This document shows positions 59,193 through 64,000 of a stretch of 64,000 bases of DNA, in pieces. Location: assembly GCF_030685535.1 (NCBI RefSeq), contig NZ_CP131601.1, positions 682,001-746,000 on the forward strand, given 5' to 3'. The translations under genes and the position numbers were made by a program. The DNA comes from Photobacterium leiognathi. GTDB taxonomy: Bacteria > Pseudomonadota > Gammaproteobacteria > Enterobacterales > Vibrionaceae. Every line of letters begins with the position of its first letter. Positions within the stretch are counted from its first letter, which is position 1. The notes beneath the pieces were generated by a model, which saw nothing but the letters and a program-made list of their open reading frames with translations, searched no databases and had not been told where the DNA came from.

Positions 59193-59333
59193 CTAGTGAG
59201 GAGGATTTGCTGTCGATGCTTTGTAAATGAAGTAGCCGCCAAAAAATAACATGAGTCCGAGGGCACCAAAAATCACAAGCATAGAAGCTAATCCAATACT
59301 GTTTCCAAATAAAAGATCTAACCAGAAGTCCAT
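59193..59333 (-). CDS. DUF3149 small membrane protein
   Basis: A 46-residue protein, MDFWLDLLFGNSIGLASMLV then a second hydrophobic stretch GLMLFFGGYFIYKA. It fits DUF3149, a small Vibrionaceae family with one long or two short membrane helices. AAGGAT 5-10 nt before the ATG at 59333 decides the start; the frame extends to 59396 without a ribosome site. The function is unknown. Confidence 0.8.
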   Translation of the reverse strand: MDFWLDLLFGNSIGLASMLVIFGALGLMLFFGGYFIYKASTANPPH

Positions 59334-59536
59334 GTGTATCCTTAGTGTGTCGAAGTGATGGTTGTTATTTAAACAATGTGACGTTTGTGTTTTCATGATC
59401 TAGAACAAGAGTAAAAAGGCTGTTTCATTGTTGTATGCAGTAATGCGCTTTGGATCACTTAAGTTACCGAAAAATCGCAATTTTGCTCGCTTGGTGAGCA
59501 AAAGAATTCGTTACAAAAAAAAATACCGTATAGGGG

Positions 59537-59564
59537 TTGATAAAAACAATTTCGGGAGTATTAT
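59537..59564 (+). promoter_or_regulatory. Promoter of the tRNA-Pro array
   Basis: TTGATA, 16 nt, TATTAT, about 38 bp before the first tRNA. A perfect 8-bp hairpin (TTTTGCTC/GAGCAAAA, 59481-59503) lies upstream; no function assigned. The rest of the 200-bp gap is A/T-rich. Confidence 0.6.
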
Positions 59565-59601
59565 AAGCGACCTCAACGGCGCAGAGCGTTGTTGGTTTCG
59601 T

Positions 59602-59678
<77 letters not shown>

Positions 59679-59720
59679 CTATTTCAAGTAGTGGTATAAA
59701 AATACCGTTACTTACAAAGT

Positions 59721-59797
<77 letters not shown>

Positions 59798-59838
59798 CTA
59801 TTTCAAGTAGTGGTATGAAAATATCGTTACTTACAAGT

Positions 59839-59915
<77 letters not shown>

Positions 59916-59956
59916 CTATTTCAAGTAGTGGTATAAAAATACCGTTACTTACAAGT

Positions 59957-60033
<77 letters not shown>

Positions 60034-60074
60034 CTATTTCAAGTGGTGGTATGAAAATATCGTTACTTACAAGT

Positions 60075-60151
<77 letters not shown>

Positions 60152-60193
60152 CTATTTCAAGTAGTGGTATGAAAATACTGTTACTTACAAAGT

Positions 60194-60283
60194 CGGTGAA
60201 TAGCGCAGTTTGGTAGCGCATCTGGTTTGGGACCAGAGGGGCGGGGATTCTTGAACTATTAAAAACCAGCTCTTCACCGACCA
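60194..60283 (+). pseudogene. Broken tRNA-Pro(UGG), T-arm replaced
   Basis: The acceptor, D-arm and anticodon arm are intact and the 3' end TTCACCGACCA is present. The T-arm is destroyed: GAATCCC is replaced by 20 nt (TTGAACTATTAAAAACCAGC), and two further bases changed. At 90 nt it cannot form a T-stem. It is the last copy before the terminator. Confidence 0.9.
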
Positions 60284-60292
60284 CTTATTAAG

Positions 60293-60320
60293 AAGCCTCG
60301 TCAAAGGACGGGGCTTTTTT
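60293..60320 (+). terminator. Terminator of the tRNA-Pro array
   Basis: AAGCCTCGTC / GACGGGGCTT stem (one T-G pair), AAAG loop, six T. Confidence 0.9.
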
Positions 60321-60359
60321 ACATTTGATGTCTTTCATTATCTTGGTGAATAATCATGG

Positions 60360-61250
60360 CTATGATTGACGGATTGTTTCCCAGTCTTCACATTGTGCAG
60401 TTGTACCTTTCGTGATCCGCTCTACTGTAAAGCCCGCTTGCTTCATTAATGCTGGTAGCCCTTGCTCACCAATTAAATGAAATGCACCAACAACAACCAT
60501 AAAGCGTCCTGATTGGTAGTCAGGTGATTGGGTTAAGGTTTCAGCCCAGTGGCGATTGCGAGCAAAGATCAATGCTTCGTTTGTTTCTGGATCATATTGG
60601 GTGTCATTGAATAAGGTGGTGAATTTTTCACTATCCCCTTGTTTCCATACATCCACAAGACACTGTAAAGAGGCTTTAGTTTGTTGCCAGTGGTCAATTG
60701 TTTCAAGCAACATGCCATTACCGTTGTGTGGTAGGTTTTGTAGTAAGTTTAATTGATACTCTACACTTTCTAATGATTTGATAGGAATATGCTGTTCTTC
60801 TGCTCGCTTTAATAAAACGTAATCAATACCTTGATCTGTTGATAGATTTAGCTGTTTAGCGAGTGTTAATTGAAGGTAAGTCGCTGTTAGCCAAGGAGGC
60901 TGACTTGTGAGCAGTTTATAAGGTAGCGAGAGAGATTCTGCGATAGTTTTAAGCTTTTCTAACTGTTCATTATTTAGCGTTTCTTGAGTATAGGGCGGTT
61001 TTTTATTCTGAGTTGCAGGTGCGCTATGCTGCAAAATATTCGCTTCAACAACGAGTGCATCGGCCTTTTTCCATTGGGATAAAAAAGCTTGAGGTAAGGG
61101 AAACATCTCTTTTTCGCCCGCATGAATGGAACCCAATACATAAAATTGGCGATGGTTATCATAGATTTTCCAAACAATGGGCTCTGCCAGTGCGTGGTGA
61201 GAAATAAAAGGAATTAGTAGTAAGGCTTTTGAAAGCAAAGACTTAATCAT
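60360..61250 (-). CDS. TraB/GumN family protein
   Basis: A 296-residue exported protein with a signal peptide (1-22, HHALA). It has the TraB/GumN (Tiki-like) motifs: GSIHAGEKEMFPLP near residue 42, VVEANI near 68 and VVGAFHLIGEQGL near 255, giving the two conserved Gly-x-x-His elements and Glu. Eukaryotic Tiki members are metalloproteases; the bacterial members are not well characterised. A lone gene between the tRNA-Pro terminator and the copA unit. Confidence 0.85.
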   Translation of the reverse strand: MIKSLLSKALLLIPFISHHALAEPIVWKIYDNHRQFYVLGSIHAGEKEMFPLPQAFLSQWKKADALVVEANILQHSAPATQNKKPPYTQETLNNEQLEKLKTIAESLSLPYKLLTSQPPWLTATYLQLTLAKQLNLSTDQGIDYVLLKRAEEQHIPIKSLESVEYQLNLLQNLPHNGNGMLLETIDHWQQTKASLQCLVDVWKQGDSEKFTTLFNDTQYDPETNEALIFARNRHWAETLTQSPDYQSGRFMVVVGAFHLIGEQGLPALMKQAGFTVERITKGTTAQCEDWETIRQS

Positions 61251-61313
61251 TATTTATCTTGTTCCTAAAAAGAAATGCTTTCTTAGTTATAACAAAATAT
61301 TTGAGTTGCGTAA

Positions 61314-61341
61314 CAAAAAGGCTACCGAAGTAACCTTTTTA
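61314..61341 (-). terminator. Terminator of the copA unit
   Basis: On the minus strand AAGGTTAC-TTCG-GTAGCCTT, an 8-bp stem with a stable TTCG tetraloop, followed by TTTTTGTT. It ends 14 nt past the 27-residue peptide gene. Confidence 0.88.
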
Positions 61342-61355
61342 TTTGTGGGTTCTTG

Positions 61356-61439
61356 TTAGTTCGATTGGTGAATACTTGGATGAAGCCAGAACCACCAAAC
61401 AATAAATGCGATAGCTGCAATACCGAGTAATAAAAACAT
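61356..61439 (-). CDS. 27-residue membrane peptide coupled to copA
   Basis: The frame MFLLLGIAAIAFIVWWFW plus nine more residues encodes one hydrophobic helix with a Trp-rich end and a polar tail with two His. Its ATG lies one base after the copA stop (TAATATG), and GAGGAT inside the last copA codons is well placed as ribosome site. It ends before the shared terminator. I do not know a named family; a small accessory subunit of the copper ATPase is a guess from position. Confidence 0.6.
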   Translation of the reverse strand: MFLLLGIAAIAFIVWWFWLHPSIHQSN

Positions 61440-61440
61440 A

Positions 61441-64000
61441 TTATTTATCCTCTGTTACTTGAGGCTGATAACTTGGTTTAAATAAACGTAAGCGATTGGC
61501 ATTGGTTACTACGGTAATGGATGATAACGCCATTGCAGCACCAGCAATCACTGGGCTTAATAATGCCCCTGTGAGAGGGTAGAGCACACCAGCTGCGACT
61601 GGAATACCTAAGCTATTGTAAATAAAAGCACCAAATAGGTTTTCTTTCATATTACGTAAGGTTGCTTTTGATAGTTCTAGCGCATCAGCGACACCATGAA
61701 GAGAGTGACGCATTAAGGTAAACTGGGCACTTTCAATCGCCACATCTGTACCGCTACCCATCGCAATCCCTACTTCAGCTAAGGCCAATGCAGGGGCGTC
61801 ATTAATGCCATCACCTACCATTGCAACACGTTTACCTTGTTGCTGAAGTTGCTTGATTTGTGCCGCTTTTCCATCAGGTAATACGTCAGCAACAACGTCG
61901 TTAATACCCAGCTTATTAGCAATAACCTGCGCAGTTTTATAGCTATCGCCAGTTAGCATTACAACCGTTAAGCCCATGTCTTGCATACGTTTTACGGCAC
62001 TTAATGAGTCGCTACGTAGCGGATCGCTAATACCAATAATGCCAATTAACTGATTGTTTTGCGCTAAATAAACCGATGTTGCACCTTGTGCAGCAATACG
62101 ATCAAAGTCATCTTGTACCTGACTGATTTCGATATTGTGTTTAGCCATGAGTTTTTCGTTACCCAGCATAACAGATTGCGTATTGACGATACCTGAGACA
62201 CCCATACCCGCTGTTGCTGCAAAATCACTGACTGGTGAGAGTGTTAATCCTTTTTGTTTTGCTGATTGAATAATGGCATTGGCTAAAGGATGCTCTGAGC
62301 CTTGCTCTAAACTTGCTGTTAGTTGTAGCAGCTGATCTTCGTTTAAGTTGTTATAGCTTTGAATGCTCACAACTTGTGGTTTACCTTCAGTAAGCGTGCC
62401 TGTTTTATCTAATACAACAGTATCGATATTCGCAGCTTGCTGCATTGCCTCTGCATCACGAATTAAGATCCCGAGCTCAGCGGCACGACCAACCCCGACA
62501 GTGACAGACATTGGCGTTGCAAGGCCAAGTGCACAAGGACAAGCGATGATCAGAACGGTAGTTGCGGCAACTAACATATACGCCGACGATGGTGCAGGAC
62601 CAAAGTAATACCAAACCATTGCGGTAATTATGGCAATGATCATCACGCTTGGTACAAAGATGCTTGAAATAGTATCGGCTAAACGTGCAAGAGCGGGTTT
62701 ACTGCTTTGTGCTTGGCGAACTAGCTGGATAATACGTGCCAACATGGTATCGCTACCAATATGCTCGGCTTTAAAGAGTAATGAGCCTTGTTGGTTTATC
62801 GTACCTGCCCGAACGTTATCCCCAGTTTGCTTATGTACAGCCAATGGCTCACCAGTCAGCATGGATTCATCAATATAGGTATTGCCTTCAATCACAACAC
62901 CATCAACAGCCACTTTCGTACCAGGACGGAGACGTAAGATCATATTGCTTTTAACATCACTTAGTGGGCGCTCTGATTCGATGCCGTTTTCAACCACGAT
63001 AGCGGTTTGAGGTTGTAGATCGATAAGACGCTCTAAAGCCTTGGATGTTTGGCTACGAGCACGTGCTTCAAGTGCATGACCTAAGGTGATTAAACCTATA
63101 ATCATGGCTGTGGCTTCGAAGTACACATGGCGAGCAGCGGTTGGAAACATATCAGGCTTAAGCACAACTAACATTGAAAATAGCCAAGCAGCACCTGTTC
63201 CTAGCGCGACTAACGTATCCATAGTGGCGCGGTGGTGTTTAAATGCTTTCCAACTATTGATATAGAAATCTTTACCAACAGTTACGAGCAATAATAGGGT
63301 TATTAACCCAACAAATCCCCATGCTAATTGGCTGGTGGTTGAGTCGATCATCATACTGCCGCCAAAGATCCCCCAAGCCATCATGGGTACGCCTAAACTT
63401 AATGCAATACATGCATTTCTTAGGTGCGTTTTGAAGGTTTGGGTATTTTGCTCTTGTTGACGTTGGCGACGAGTTTGCTCATCTTCGCTCACTTCTGCGC
63501 CATAGCCTGCATCTTTAACCGCTTGGATCACTTGCTCAATATTCGGACTACCAGCTATTAAAGCAGTACGTTCAGCTAAGTTAACGTTAACACTTTCTAC
63601 GCCTGCAATCGGTTTTATCGCTTTCTCAACAGATGCGACACAGCTTGCGCAAGTCATGCCAGATAGTAGTAACTGTTGTACGTTATTCGTTGTTGGTTTT
63701 ACTGCTTCAGATTGTGAATGTTCTACTGTTAATGTTGGCTCCGTTCCTTCATTCTCCTCAAGTACTTTCGATACCACCGTGTTTGGGTCATTGAATGTGA
63801 GGAGTTGCTCAGCGTGATAGCCTGCATCGGTAATGATCGCAATCACATCAGAAGCGGAGTGCGTTGTGAGTAGTTTTGCATGGGTTTTATCTAGCTCAAT
63901 GATTTCGATATTACCCGCTTCATTGAATTTATCTGTCAGCTTGGCTACGCATCGACCGCAAGAAAGCCCTGATAGAGAAAACGTTAATGTATGTGCAGTA
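61441..64000 (-). CDS. copA: Copper-exporting P1B-type ATPase, N-terminus outside the window
   Basis: About 852 residues are visible and the frame is open at the window edge. Two N-terminal heavy-metal-associated domains: the first with GLSCGRC (edge to about residue 65), the second with GMTCASC. Then eight membrane helices with the CPC metal site in ACPCALGLATPMS, TGE in MLTGEPLAV, phosphorylation site DKTGT, HP in GSEHPLANA and GDGINDAPAL. All catalytic motifs are intact, so it should pump Cu+ (or Ag+) out of the cytoplasm. The CueR-type promoter, if any, lies beyond the window. Confidence 0.94.
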   Translation of the reverse strand, partial: TAHTLTFSLSGLSCGRCVAKLTDKFNEAGNIEIIELDKTHAKLLTTHSASDVIAIITDAGYHAEQLLTFNDPNTVVSKVLEENEGTEPTLTVEHSQSEAVKPTTNNVQQLLLSGMTCASCVASVEKAIKPIAGVESVNVNLAERTALIAGSPNIEQVIQAVKDAGYGAEVSEDEQTRRQRQQEQNTQTFKTHLRNACIALSLGVPMMAWGIFGGSMMIDSTTSQLAWGFVGLITLLLLVTVGKDFYINSWKAFKHHRATMDTLVALGTGAAWLFSMLVVLKPDMFPTAARHVYFEATAMIIGLITLGHALEARARSQTSKALERLIDLQPQTAIVVENGIESERPLSDVKSNMILRLRPGTKVAVDGVVIEGNTYIDESMLTGEPLAVHKQTGDNVRAGTINQQGSLLFKAEHIGSDTMLARIIQLVRQAQSSKPALARLADTISSIFVPSVMIIAIITAMVWYYFGPAPSSAYMLVAATTVLIIACPCALGLATPMSVTVGVGRAAELGILIRDAEAMQQAANIDTVVLDKTGTLTEGKPQVVSIQSYNNLNEDQLLQLTASLEQGSEHPLANAIIQSAKQKGLTLSPVSDFAATAGMGVSGIVNTQSVMLGNEKLMAKHNIEISQVQDDFDRIAAQGATSVYLAQNNQLIGIIGISDPLRSDSLSAVKRMQDMGLTVVMLTGDSYKTAQVIANKLGINDVVADVLPDGKAAQIKQLQQQGKRVAMVGDGINDAPALALAEVGIAMGSGTDVAIESAQFTLMRHSLHGVADALELSKATLRNMKENLFGAFIYNSLGIPVAAGVLYPLTGALLSPVIAGAAMALSSITVVTNANRLRLFKPSYQPQVTEDK

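Overview
The window is about 40% G+C chromosomal DNA from a marine gammaproteobacterium of the Vibrionaceae, most likely Photobacterium. The basis is gene content and order (upp-uraA-arsC-bepA-perM-bcp-gcvR-dapA-bamC; lipA-lipB-ybeD-dacA-rlpA-rodA-mrdA-rlmH-rsfS-holA-lptE-leuS; lnt-corC-ybeY-phoL-miaB; ychF-pth-prs-ispE-lolB | hemA-prfA-prmC-sirB2-sirB1-kdsA), Vibrio-type proteins (DUF2066, DUF3149, NutA-like nucleotidase) and very large tRNA arrays. The genus is inferred, not proven.

Layout. 0-10.8 kb: uracil salvage (upp, uraA), envelope quality control (bepA, bamC), a TusA-like protein with perM, peroxiredoxin (bcp), gcvR and dapA. 10.8-24 kb: a long minus-strand series for lipoate synthesis and attachment, cell elongation and wall maturation (PBP5, RlpA, RodA, PBP2), ribosome maturation, the DNA polymerase III delta subunit, LptE and LeuS. 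24-33.4 kb: zinc-ribbon and SYLF proteins, then lnt-corC-ybeY-phoL-miaB, mtgA and ubiF. 33.5-37.1 kb: a minus-strand array of 27 tRNA genes (13 Leu-UAG, 9 Gln-UUG, 5 Met-CAU) built of tandem blocks, with a clear promoter and terminator. 37.26-38.76 kb: a complete Tn5/IS50-like insertion sequence inside the ychF terminator hairpin. 38.8-48.9 kb: the classical ychF to kdsA block. 49-59 kb: transporters (SdaC-like, NhaC/MetT-like behind a MetJ operator), a chemotaxis receptor, nucleotidase, YbaK, LysR, LysE and SmrA. 59.6-60.3 kb: five tRNA-Pro(UGG) genes plus a broken sixth. 60.3-64 kb: a TraB/GumN protein and a copper P-type ATPase that runs off the window, followed by an overlooked 27-residue membrane peptide.

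Most of the window is conserved housekeeping DNA. The points that deserve attention are the amplified tRNA arrays with about 798-bp higher-order repeats; the IS element, which destroys a terminator but carries its own just inside its end; two normally important genes that are not intact as read (lnt, one extra base; prmC, an in-frame TAA); the MetJ box on an NhaC-type transporter; and the apparent absence of hda and nadD from their usual places. No CRISPR array, prophage or defence island is visible.
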